A stretch of DNA of 64,000 nt, from positions 1 through 64,000 of the forward strand of contig NJFT01000177.1 of the NCBI GenBank assembly GCA_002221725.1, written 5' to 3'. Both the position numbers and the translations under genes were made by a program. The stretch comes from Scedosporium boydii (lineage: Eukaryota > Ascomycota > Sordariomycetes > Microascales > Microascaceae). Below the pieces are notes generated by a model. The model was not told the origin of the DNA. It saw nothing but the letters and a program-made list of their open reading frames with translations, and ran no database searches. This document shows, piece by piece, positions 21,804 through 31,892 of the stretch. Position 1 is the first letter of the stretch; each line of letters starts with the position of its first letter.

Positions 21804-23402
21804 ATGATGAAAACCCGCGATAAGAAACCCACCCGAAAGGATGATAAGTTGAGCAAGGGGAACAAGGCCGTACCCGTCAAGACGAGTTCAAAGAGAAAAA
21901 GAGTCGAGGACGATCATGTTCACGATCATGTCACAGCTGAGAGAACCAATCGTGGCGGCAGCGCTAAAACGAAAACCAGGCGCCTTGGTAGTCCCATCCC
22001 TCCCAAGCCTCAGAAACCGATCCCCGCCGCCACGAGGCAGGAACGCAAGGTTTCCGAGACGGTGAATGAGGCACCGAGGCAGCCTCTCGATGTTTTCGTC
22101 TTTGGTGAGGGTTCAGGTGGAGAACTGGGTCTCGGGAGCAAGATCGTCGATGGTCTTTCGCTAACCGATGTCTCAAGCCCCCGCCTAAATACGTTGCTCT
22201 CTTCGACGGATGTTGGCGTGGTTCAGATCGCCTGCGGTGGCATGCATGCTGTCGCACTCACGAAGGACAACACAATTCTTACTTGGGGCGTGAATGACCT
22301 CGGTGCCCTAGGTCGCAATACGAATGTCCCCGAAGAGGACGACGACGAGTTTAACCCCGCCGAGAGTCACCCTGGGCCGATTGATACATCGGGCCTTGAT
22401 CCATCGATTATATGGGTTCAGGTGGTAGCTGGGGATAATGCCTCATTTGCTTTGACCGAGGATGGTAAGGTCTATGGCTGGGGTACCTTCCGCTCCGATG
22501 AAGGCATCATAGGATTTAGTGACAAAGCCCGGATACAGGCCACTCCTGTTCTTGTCCCCGATCTCAAGGATATTCGACGACTTGCTATGGGAACTAATCA
22601 CGTTCTTGCCCTTGATGGCAAAGGGAAGGTGTTCGCGTGGGGTTCTGGCGATCAGAGCCAGCTGGCTCGGAGAGTGGTCGCTGGACACGTCAAGTCCGCC
22701 CTTAGACCTGCCAGCATTGGGCGTCTCCCCCTACGCGGTGCCAAGGCTGTCAAGATTGCTTGTGGGTCTTACCACAGCTTTGCCGTTGACCAAGAAGGCC
22801 GTGTGTATGGCTGGGGCCTCAACAACTTTGCTGAGCTCGCCATCGCCGATGGGGCGGGAGAAGATGGCGCAGCCGTGTTGAAGCCGTCCTTGATCCATGC
22901 CCTAGCGGATCACAATGTCGTCGATATCGCTGGCGGAGAGCACCATTCACTCGCTTGCACGGCTGATGGAAAACTACTTACCTGGGGTCGGATCGATGGC
23001 CACCAAGTCGGCCTCGAGGGCGAGGTTTTTACTGAAGATAACACTATCTATGATGAGCGGGGCAATCCTCGCATCCTCGTGGACCCCACTGAGTCGCCAG
23101 GTAAGGGGAGAGATGTACCCTATCGTATGCTCGAAGAGGCTAGTCTAACTGAATTTCTCGTACTAGACCTCCCGTTCGTCTCACTTGTCACTGCTGGAAC
23201 AGATCACAGTTTCGCAGTCACGAGTAATGGGAAAGCTTACTCCTGGGGTTTCGGGGATAGTGGCCGGACGGGCCATGATGTGGAGGGCGATGTCGAGGTT
23301 CCGACGCTGATCAACTCGAAGCCAGTCAGGGAGAAGAAGTTGATTTTTGCAGGGGCTGGTGGATCATTCTCAATCCTCGCCTCCGCGGCGCAGGATGAGT
23401 GA
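21804..23402 (+). CDS. RCC1-family Ran guanine-nucleotide exchange factor
   Basis: Nuclear chromatin-bound exchange factor that loads GTP onto Ran, the counterpart of yeast Prp20/Srm1 and fission-yeast Pim1; it sets the Ran-GTP gradient for nuclear transport and mitosis. The N-terminal about 95 residues are basic with a likely nuclear localisation signal (SSKRKRVEDD). After this come seven RCC1 repeats of about 55-60 residues, recognisable by FGEGSGGELGLG, CGGMHAVALT..LTWG, AGDNASFAL..VYGWG, GTNHVLAL..VFAWG, CGSYHSFAV..VYGWG, GGEHHSLAC..LLTWG and AGTDHSFAV..AYSWG. The frame is open throughout, but 23101-23166 looks like a 66-nt in-frame intron (GTAAGG donor, CTAAC, TACTAG acceptor). Removing it joins ESP to DLPFVSLVTAGTDHS and gives 510 aa instead of 532. 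The start could be either of two adjacent ATGs. RCC1 proteins of other functions exist, but size, NLS and repeat layout favour the Ran GEF. Confidence 0.88.
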   Translation: MMKTRDKKPTRKDDKLSKGNKAVPVKTSSKRKRVEDDHVHDHVTAERTNRGGSAKTKTRRLGSPIPPKPQKPIPAATRQERKVSETVNEAPRQPLDVFVFGEGSGGELGLGSKIVDGLSLTDVSSPRLNTLLSSTDVGVVQIACGGMHAVALTKDNTILTWGVNDLGALGRNTNVPEEDDDEFNPAESHPGPIDTSGLDPSIIWVQVVAGDNASFALTEDGKVYGWGTFRSDEGIIGFSDKARIQATPVLVPDLKDIRRLAMGTNHVLALDGKGKVFAWGSGDQSQLARRVVAGHVKSALRPASIGRLPLRGAKAVKIACGSYHSFAVDQEGRVYGWGLNNFAELAIADGAGEDGAAVLKPSLIHALADHNVVDIAGGEHHSLACTADGKLLTWGRIDGHQVGLEGEVFTEDNTIYDERGNPRILVDPTESPGKGRDVPYRMLEEASLTEFLVLDLPFVSLVTAGTDHSFAVTSNGKAYSWGFGDSGRTGHDVEGDVEVPTLINSKPVREKKLIFAGAGGSFSILASAAQDE

Positions 23403-24102
23403 TGGGTCATACAATGTATGGCTCTATGCCCTCGCTACATTAGGAACCAATTCAAGGTTGATTGGTGGTTAGACTGGTTGGGGAATATTCGACGAGAAAG
23501 GAACCTGGACAAGCTATTTTAAGGGATGCATGAGAACTTGGTAGGAGAGTGGTGGAAGCACTAACCTGTCCAGCAGTTTGCAACTGCTGTCGTTGTCATC
23601 TCTGACACAATCATTGCTTTGTTGGAAGCGGGCGATGTTAAGTCGGCCATCGGCATTAAGGAAATGATCGGTTCAACGAGGGACAGTTTATCATGGCGCC
23701 CGCCCCAGTGTGGACACCATACCATCCGGTGCACAGGTTACGCCGCCGAATTTAGTATGCCCTGCACGTCGACGACCCTACGCGAGACACGAGCGAGTCC
23801 GTTCAAAAGGTCGTGCTTCCCACGCGTGTACCGAGACATCTTTTCTCTCGGCTACCCCGATTCCCTCGCTTTTATGGGCTGCGCCGTAATCGCGTCAGAT
23901 GCATGCCTCATGCCAATTGCCATCGGGCAGGATTGGACGGGCAGCTTTTCTCTACCCCCGTTACATGAGATGAGATCCGTTGTGGACGATTGTATTGATA
24001 AACTCATAAAATTGGAGGGTCCCACACCCCTTTCTGCTAAACACCAGATCTAAACGGTACTGGAGCAGTGGATATAACCGCTCCCAGCACGCTTCCCTCA
24101 TT
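23403..24102. other. Convergent intergenic region between the RCC1 gene and the cysteine-rich gene
   Basis: Presumed 3' untranslated sequence of both converging genes. A 144-codon open frame on the plus strand (23619-24053) has no domain or coding signature and is not called. Confidence 0.45.
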
Positions 24103-24642
24103 TTACACACAAACCCCGTTGCAATCCATAGCTCCCAACTCAGGATCACACCCATCAGAAGGATCCTCAACGCAAATCAACCCCACCGGGCACGGAATCC
24201 CAAAATACCCCCCACAAGCCCTCTTCTCCACACACACTCCCAACCCATCGCACGCCATCCCGCACCCTTCCACTCTCGGATCATCTACGCACACATATCC
24301 CTCCTTGCACTTCAACGGTCCTTCCTTTCTATCTCCTCCACAGGGTGCGTAACTCGGCACGGGAACGGCAGTACTCGTGCTCGTGGGGTAACACGTCGTG
24401 GGGCTGGTATTATCTAAAGTTGTCGGACCCGGGCGTGTTGCGAGAGTGGTGGGGACGCAGCGGCCGGCGCAGTTTTCGCCGCGGGTGAGGGGGCAGGACG
24501 GGTCGAGAGCGGAGCAGGACATGGATTCCGGGCAGGGGGCGATGCGGAAGCCGCAGGGGCGATCGTCGAAGCTGGGAGCAAGAGTTGTTGCGGTTGCGGA
24601 GGGGTGGAGAAGGAGGGCCGCCGGGAGGAGGTGGAGGAGCAT
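24103..24642 (-). CDS. Small secreted cysteine-rich protein with three six-Cys modules
   Basis: The ATG at 24642 is preferred over an upstream in-frame ATG at 24771 because it starts a clear signal peptide (MLLHLLPAALLLHPSATA). The mature part of about 160 aa has 19 cysteines. Eighteen fall in three tandem six-cysteine modules: the first begins RPCGFRIAPCPESMSCS and ends GRCV, the second begins APCGGDRKEGPLKCKEGYVC and ends GVCV, and the third begins ACGGYFGIPCPVGLICVEDP and ends NGVCV. A Thr/Ser/Pro linker with one extra Cys separates modules 1 and 2. This CGG...C..G..CVDDP...C......DC.G.CV pattern is one I have seen in ascomycete secreted proteins without a firm function. The protein is a candidate apoplastic or effector-like protein, by inference from size, secretion and cysteine content. 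Confidence 0.75.
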   Translation of the reverse strand: MLLHLLPAALLLHPSATATTLAPSFDDRPCGFRIAPCPESMSCSALDPSCPLTRGENCAGRCVPTTLATRPGPTTLDNTSPTTCYPTSTSTAVPVPSYAPCGGDRKEGPLKCKEGYVCVDDPRVEGCGMACDGLGVCVEKRACGGYFGIPCPVGLICVEDPSDGCDPELGAMDCNGVCV

Positions 24643-27600
24643 TTTTTTTTGGTAGGAGATGAGAAATGTGATAAATGTCTTTAATGTGTCGAGTTCGAAG
24701 CTAAGAACTTGGGATTTCTTGGGCGGTGAGCGAGTAAGTGACGATGTTGTGTCTTTGGCGATGTCGCGCACTCACAGAGCAAGATGGGTTATGAACCCGG
24801 TTTTATTTATATGTGGATGGCGCACCTGCTCTCGGAGATTCTATGTTCCATTTTTAGATTACCAAGTTTCCCATCCGATTCCCTTCGAGAGATTACAATA
24901 CATAATCTCATAGTCCGGCTAGAATATATTAATTAATATAGACCGCATCACTATATATCTCGTATCCAAGTGCACACCCACACCTTAGCGAGCGTCGAAC
25001 TGCCCACCCCTTGCGCCGTTGCCGGTGAGCATCGCCCGGCCGAACTGTGGATTGATAACTCTTAGCTTGTATACATGGGTTTGGGCAAATCCATGGTTTG
25101 GACAAGACCTGTAGTGGAATAATGATACTGAAAATAGAAGCAAGTCGCTGTCGGCCTTGGGCCGGATTGAGGCATTGGGACGAGTTGAGTGGAGTTTCTT
25201 GTATACTACTCCGCTTTCTCTTTGCTCCGGCTGGGAGATCAGGGGGCGGGACGGGCCGAGTAAAGAATGGACTTGTGTTGTTTCTGTTGTGCATGAGCTG
25301 GAGGGGGTAAGTTGGGTCTGTGATGGGTGTGGATGGAAGTTTCTTTTCTTTTTACTTTTCCTTTCGACGCTTGACCGTTTGTCTAGCTCTAGGTGGCGAC
25401 GATGTGATACCAACACTGCCAATATTGTCCCCTCGAAGACGGCTTCGGTGCTCCTTCCGCACCGGCGCCCATGGCCGGACTCGATTGGATCTGGCCCGCA
25501 ACAAATGCTAAGATCCCAATCCGGAGCAGACCACGGCCCGCCATCGGCGGGAATTCTGCTCTCGACATGCTTAATTTCGGGGCTTGTGTGTCGGTTAAGA
25601 GGCATTATAAGAGTTCGACGAATCATGTCGCCTGGGGCCACTCGGTTGCCAGATTGCGGGCCGGCACTTTGCAACTTGCCCCGGGCTTGAGCGATGAGCT
25701 TTCCTTGTTCTATTGAATGAGGTGATGGGCTCATCACTTTGCGTCGTTTAGATCAATCCGCGGCACATCTTAGCAGCACCGTCATCATCTCCATCCTCAC
25801 CACTGTCCTGGTAGATCCAGTCCAAGGCTCGCAGTCCTTTGATTCAATTGCAGAGAAGAAACGACGGCGTCGTGACCACCCAACTAGACGGTCGAGGGCC
25901 TTTCCTATCCGCCCCTCCATCTCACATCTTCTCTCTGCTTCTGCCTCTACTTCGCCTTCCCGGAGCATAATCCGAAGGAGGCAAAGGGGACTCCCCACTT
26001 ACTGAAACTGCATTTTGCTCCATCAAAATCTACACGGAACTCTTCTAAAGCCCTTCTGCGGACCGATTAAAGCCGGCCGGCCCTATCCTAGTCTGGATTC
26101 GGCAAACCAGGCCTCTCCACTGAAGCTCCACCGCTAGGCAGCCTGGCCTTGCTGGTTTGTCCCATTTCAAGAGCCATCTGTTCCCAGATTCCTTCTAAGT
26201 TGAGTGGGATCTAGGTCATCATTGGCACTTCGTACGATAGTGCTCCGTAGGTGTGTTCGGTTCCGTTTTCCTTCTTTTCGTCGGCACCTTTGCCCCAATT
26301 CTGCTTCGAGCTAATCACAGAGGATGAGATCGAAGCCATCAATCGATTAAAACGGCATGTCACACCACAAAAAGCCTGGACATTGGGTTATCGTGGCACC
26401 CCTCGCACCTTTGGTAGGACCGGTAAGAAGCGGCTTGCTCGTTAGCATGTGGACTCGACATGAGGTCTACACCGCCCTCGAATTTGTTATTTCGGTTGTT
26501 CATTGGCATAGCGGGCCATGATGGCGGTGAAAATTAAAGGCTGTGCATGAACAATCTTATATAGATATTGTGGACCATGAGAGGCCAAGAATCGGCGAGA
26601 CACGGGAGCCCATGAAGCATAAAAACCAAGACCCACGTATAGCCAACGACTTATAGCCTCTGGTCTGGGGAATTGACGCTTTTTATCGTCGAAATTGTGC
26701 CCTGTGAATAGGACTTGATTGCGGTGGCGCAGTTGGTCGGCTCCCATCAGGTGTGCCATCTCGACCTAAGCCTGTCCACATCGTGGTAGTATTCTTGAAG
26801 AGAAGAGGTTAAGCAAATTGAACTATACTATATTTGAGAGGGCATGGCGACGATCCATTGATGCTGTTGTGGAGGATATTTCGTGGCGCAATTGACTTTT
26901 GTCTACTGGGGACCTTTGCCAAACCAGGATTCATGATTTTCCATTTCTGGTAAAATCCACACCAGCACCAGAGTTTATCCAAAACGTTGCTGCCAGCGGA
27001 GACTCTTTCCAGGGCATCAATGATCTCGAGGGCCCCGTTTATACAGTTGGCCCGGTCGCGCAATGGCGCGGAGACGGGGAAATGTTGTGTCCTTTATGGA
27101 GTGTAAGACGGGCATCTGACGTCGATGGGAACGCATCATCAATGAATGATCTATCATCTTGCCTTCAATTGGTTTGAGGTTGGAACTTAACTCGGACAGG
27201 GCATAGTATTTAAATGTAAAAATGAAACAATAAAAAAAAAGGAAAAAGAGGACCCGGGGCCAGCCTGTTCTCCTATTCTTCCATTCGGTCAGCCTCACGA
27301 TAGCCTCATCGGACCCCTCGTCCTTTGACTACGCGAAGTAACAAAGGTCAAGTCGGTGTGACTCCCCGACCGGAGCTTGTCGTTCAGCAGTGACATTCCA
27401 ATCGTCTGTCTTGGTATGCAGGGTCATCCTCCCCAGTTTATAGTTCAGTGCTAGTGAGAGCTGAAAAGCCCTTGACGGAACCCGGACCACTTGTCGCGAT
27501 TTGGTTAGTTGGGGCTGTGAAGGCTCCAACTGCAGTCAGGCAACCCAGCTCTCGACTCTTGATTAGGACTTGGGGTCCTAATATATTATGCTGGGAATTG

Positions 27601-27887
27601 GAATGCGGCTGTGCGATGCGTTCTGACGGGATCATCCCACTCTTTCAAGCAAAAAAAAATATTATTTGGAGAAGGGAGGCCGCATGTTGTAGGAGATTTA
27701 TCTTTGCTGGATTCCTCCCAATTCTCGTCAGAAGTCGTTAAGCTGAGTGCATCGTCGAGGGCAACATAGCAACATCGCATCAATTATATTTTTATATCTT
27801 GATCTCACCAAGCCACCTTCGATCTCGCCAATTGAGCTGGACTCTCTCTCTCAGCCCTATACAGGAACGTGTAACACAGCAGCAGCC
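24643..27887. other. Gene-poor 3.2-kb intergenic region
   Basis: Overlapping opposite-strand frames at about 25.0-25.7 kb are low-complexity or shadow each other and show no motif. A near-palindrome CACTTCGTACGATAGTG at 26226-26242 relates to the TACGAAGTA family. The last few hundred bases hold the promoter and 5' UTR of the vWA-Hint gene. Confidence 0.45.
24804..24811 (-). promoter_or_regulatory. TATA box of the secreted cysteine-rich gene
   Basis: The minus strand reads TATAAATA about 165 nt upstream of the chosen ATG at 24642. The upstream alternative ATG at 24771 would leave only about 35 nt, which also favours the downstream start. Confidence 0.5.
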
Positions 27888-30507
27888 ATGGTACTCACCA
27901 CTCCAATCAAAGCCCTCGATGTTCCTTAATGCCTCTAACGTCGTATCTCAGGTCCGAATTACTATCCCCTTTCTGTCAAAGGGTCGGTCGCCCGCCAAAC
28001 AACAACCAGATGATGAACCTATCTCGCCCACAGCAACCCTCTTCGAACAAGATCCCGCCAGCGAGGTGACCCTCTCCGTCCACCCCGTCCCAAAATACTC
28101 CGGCATCCTCATCAAAGTCCAACCGCCACACGCTCCCCGACCACTTCTCCATGCCGACAGCGATGAAAAGGGCAAAGGTAAGTCCACGGCGACACCGCAA
28201 CCCCTCCCCCGAACCGCCTGCGACATTGTCCTCGTCATCGATGTCTCCGGCTCCATGGGGTGCGAGGCTCCCGTCCCCGGCGGCGGAACCGGAGACGAGC
28301 CGAACTACGGTTTCTCGGTGCTGGATTTGACCAAGCACGCGGCTTTGACCATCCTCGAGACACTGGACGAACGGGACCGTTTGGGGATCGTGACGTTTGG
28401 TAGCTCGGCTAAAGTGCTGAGGGAGTTGGAGGGCATGACGGAGAGTAATAAGGCGGCGTGCAAGGAGGCTATTCTCTGCATGAACCCGCATGGGTTGACG
28501 AATTTGTGGGGGGGGATGTTGGAGGGAATGGCTCTTTTTGATAACGCGGAGAGACAGGAGGGAAGAGTTCCGGCTATGATGGTATGTGATGGGAATGATT
28601 TTGTGGGGGAGCTTAGGGAGAGAAGAAGCTAATCAGGCGGTTTACTTCCAGGTTCTTACCGATGGGATGCCGAATATGCAGTGAGTTCTTTCTTGCCACA
28701 TGTTTGTGCTGGTGGTGGGCGATGATATTGGAACGAAGGAGCTAACATTGGAATATTGTAGCTGTCCTTCGAGAGGTTACGTGCCCAAGCTGCTCGAAAT
28801 GAAAGAAATCATTCCTGCCATCCACACATTTGGCTTCGGCAACGACCTTCGATCCGGTCTCCTCAAGTCCATCGCTGACGTTGGACGCGGCGGCTACTCC
28901 TTCATCCCAGACAGTAGCATGCTTGTAGGTGTTCTCATTATCCCCACGACAAATTACCCCCTCTACACCCTTTCAACAGTAACAAACGAGAAACATAGGG
29001 CACCGTCTTCGTCCACGCCCTAGCAAACCTCCAATCAACCTACTCCGACAAAACCGCCCTCCGTCTCCGCTACCCCCGCGGCTTCAGCCTCCAAACCACC
29101 ACCGGCCTCGTAGCCGCCGCCCCGAAACCCACCGACATCGAAATCGACGGCCTCAAATACACCGACCTCACCCTTCCGCTCGGCAACCTCCAATACGGCC
29201 AATCGCGCGACATTTTCCTCCTCGCCCCCGACGGTCTCGGCACGGCGCCTCCTCTCCCTTCCTCTGCTATCGAAGCAACGCTCACCTTTTCCCGCATGAC
29301 CAACGACGTACACACCATCACCGCCCAAACCCCTCTCCGCCTCGATTTTCTGGCGCCGGGATTCCCTGACCCCGCCGAGATAGCTTACCACGTCTCTCGC
29401 TCGCGCATCTGCGAATATCTAGGCTCTCTGTACCGCGTCAAGATCGACGGCGAACACACGACGCTAGACAGTCAGGAGACCCTCGCAGAAAATGCTCCCA
29501 AACGCCTGCAGGCGCTCAAGAAACTCGTCTCCGAACTCCCCGCGCGCGCTTTCGCCGACGACCAAGGACCCAACGAGTCGTTGCTCCACGAGTTGACGGA
29601 GGAGAAGGACGGGCAGATCCCGATGGGCGTGAGTGCGCAGTATTTCGGGACGTGGGGCGCGCATTTCCTCCTTAGTTTGAAGTCGGCGCACGAGAGGCAG
29701 ATTTGCAACTCGTTCAAGGATCCGGGCCCGCTGCAATATTCGAAGGACAGTCCGTTATTCATCCAGTGTAGGGATGTCTTGGACAACTTGTTCGATAGCC
29801 TAGAGCCTCCGCCGCCGTCGCGGGAGACTACGTATAAGGGCCACTACGATATGAGCTTGTACAGGAATGCCGCCGGCACTTGTTTTGCGGGGTCTACGCT
29901 TGTTCGGCTCCCAGGCGGACGACAGATTGAGATACGGAAGCTGAGAAGAGGGATGGCCGTCATGACACCTAGGGGGCCGAGGAGTGTGGAGAATGTGCTT
30001 GCTACGCCGGTGGAAGATGAGATCATGTGTCGGATTAGCGGAGACGTTCTCGTTACGCCGTGGCATCCTGTCGCGAGGAGGGGCACGTGGCAGTTTCCTG
30101 CCAAGATGGTTGCTGGGAGGAAGGATGAAAGTAATGTGAGGTATACGGGTGTCGTTTATTCGGTGCTATTGGAGAGGGATGAGGACGCCGACGCGCATGC
30201 TATTTCCGTGGGGAAGGGTGACGTTTGGGGCGTGACATTGGGGCATGGGATCGTGAAGGGAGGGGATGTGAGAGCCCACGAGTTTTTTGGCGACTATGAG
30301 GCCGTGAAGAAAGCGCTGGAGGTGTTGGCAAAGGCTGGGGCGAGCGGCCAGAGTGCTGTCGAGGGAGGAGGAGTGAGGAGGGATGCGAGGGGATTGGTGT
30401 GTGGGTTCGTGCCGTATAAGGGTGCTGGAGGGGGGATGAGAAGGGATGTAAAGAGGAGAAGTATCGAGAGGAGGGAAGTTCGCGGTGTGTCCTCGAGGCG
30501 CTTTTGA
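27888..30507 (+). CDS. vWA-Vwaint-Hint (Vint) protein with intact Hint self-processing residues
   Basis: Predicted 777 aa in five exons: 27888-27890, 27952-28581, 28652-28680, 28762-28924 and 28999-30507. All four introns are 61-81 nt with good GT..AG ends. The first exon carries only the ATG, which joins to VRITIPFLSKG; a longer unspliced N-terminus from 27799 is possible but less likely. A von Willebrand A domain follows at about residues 92-280 with a complete MIDAS: DIVLVIDVSGSMG (Asp98, Ser100, Ser102), a later TNLWGG Thr and VLTDGMPN Asp. A middle Vwaint-type region runs to about residue 565. At residue 570 a Hint fold begins: CFAGSTLVRLPGGRQIEI, then DVLVTPWHPV with the TxxH motif (Thr628, His631). 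In hedgehog and intein families this Cys and His drive an N-S acyl shift and peptide-bond cleavage, so autoprocessing between Thr569 and Cys570 is plausible but untested. The tail is Gly/Arg-rich. No signal peptide or membrane segment is seen. The biological role of these fungal proteins is not established to my knowledge. Confidence 0.85.
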
Positions 30508-31892
30508 AGTTCCTGTCGCCATCTATGTTCGGTGAGATCCGGCTGGCTCGAGATCTCGAGCCCTCGACCTGATGCCAGTCTCGACAAACACTCCCCTTCA
30601 TTCTATTATATCCCCGGGCAAACAAGGGGACGCATATCCTATCCCGATGGCATCATTCTACCGAAGCTCTACTATTTCGCCAGTTGAGAATGGGTAGTTA
30701 AACAAGAAATAAGCAAAACCGCAATGCCTCTTCTCACTTCTATCTTGGTGTGCCCCTATTCAGTTATGAGCCCGGTTCTCAACGCCTGGCGAGCCTTATC
30801 TATCTCCCTCTCTTTTCCTTGTTTCTTTTTTCCTTTTTTCTTTACTCTTTCCCCCTTTTTTTCCCTTTTCTAAATTTTTTCCCCATTTTTTTTTTTTTTT
30901 TTTTTTCTTCTTCAACCAAAGTTCCCGGGCTGAACATCTGATGAAGTTGAAAGGGAAAACTGTGCCGCGATTGTCCTCGCATATACACAGGTACCAGGAT
31001 ACACCGTAGTTAGCTGACAAGTTACCTAACATGAAGAGCATCCAAATGTTAAGGCCTAACTCCGCCAACTCAACCCCGTCACGGTCTGTCCCTCCTTGTG
31101 CCTTGGAAACGGATGCCTGCCGAGAAAAGGTCCCAGTGCCCATCCCTATTTTCTTGCCAGCACACCCACCTAATTTGTGCAATCTCTTGGCAAGCAAGGG
31201 TTCTTACCCCATCGCTTGGGCCAGCCTTTGATCCTACTGATCGGCTTCCCCTTAGCCCCGGAGAGGAAGAAAGGAGCTCTGAATCGAACCACGGGGCAGA
31301 AACGGCTGCCTCAGCCGAACAAGTGACGAAACATGGCATCACCTCCGTATTAGACATCAGAGAAGGATCCATTGAAACTCTTCCACTCTTGAACGGTAAG
31401 AAGAGTACGCAGAGAGAGTGTTGCCAGTTTCAGAACTCTCGGACTTGCCTACGAAAAGCGGTCGAGGCTTTTAGGAATAGTGGACATCTCCTTCACCCTG
31501 AGAGAGACGATCCAATGATGCCCTCTCGGGCTTAACGGGGTGTAAGGGTCCATGTAGCATCCTGATATCACCGCTCTCTCCGACGCGTCTAGACCACAGC
31601 CCTAACCACGGTGTTTGGCTTCGTAAGCTTATGCGCGATAAACAAAGTTCCGCAAAGGGGGTAAGAATATCAGATAGGGAAGAAGAGCCGTCGAAATTGA
31701 CAAAATCTCGTTCATCAATGCCCCGTTTGAGCTACCATCGCCGGGGTGTTGATCGGGACCGAAGCCCGGGATGATGACTAATAATCTCCGACAGCCCTTT
31801 GGAAAATGTTGGTGACGGAGAATACCTGCCTGCGCCGTATAGGGTTGCCTAAAGTCCGATGATTTATGACGCGTGTCGCCCCTTGCGTCCGA

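Noticed and set aside
23619..24053. 144-codon frame between the RCC1 and cysteine-rich genes
   Set aside because: Lies in the convergent 3' flanks; no domain, signal peptide or coding bias.
24985..25737. 250-codon minus-strand frame
   Set aside because: Low complexity, no signal peptide or domain, and overlapped by a 177-codon plus-strand frame of equal quality; neither shows coding bias.
27888..30507. Idea that the Hint segment is an inserted intein
   Set aside because: There is no C-terminal His-Asn plus downstream extein block, and the Hint sits at the C-terminal end of a vWA protein, as in the Vint family rather than an intein insertion.
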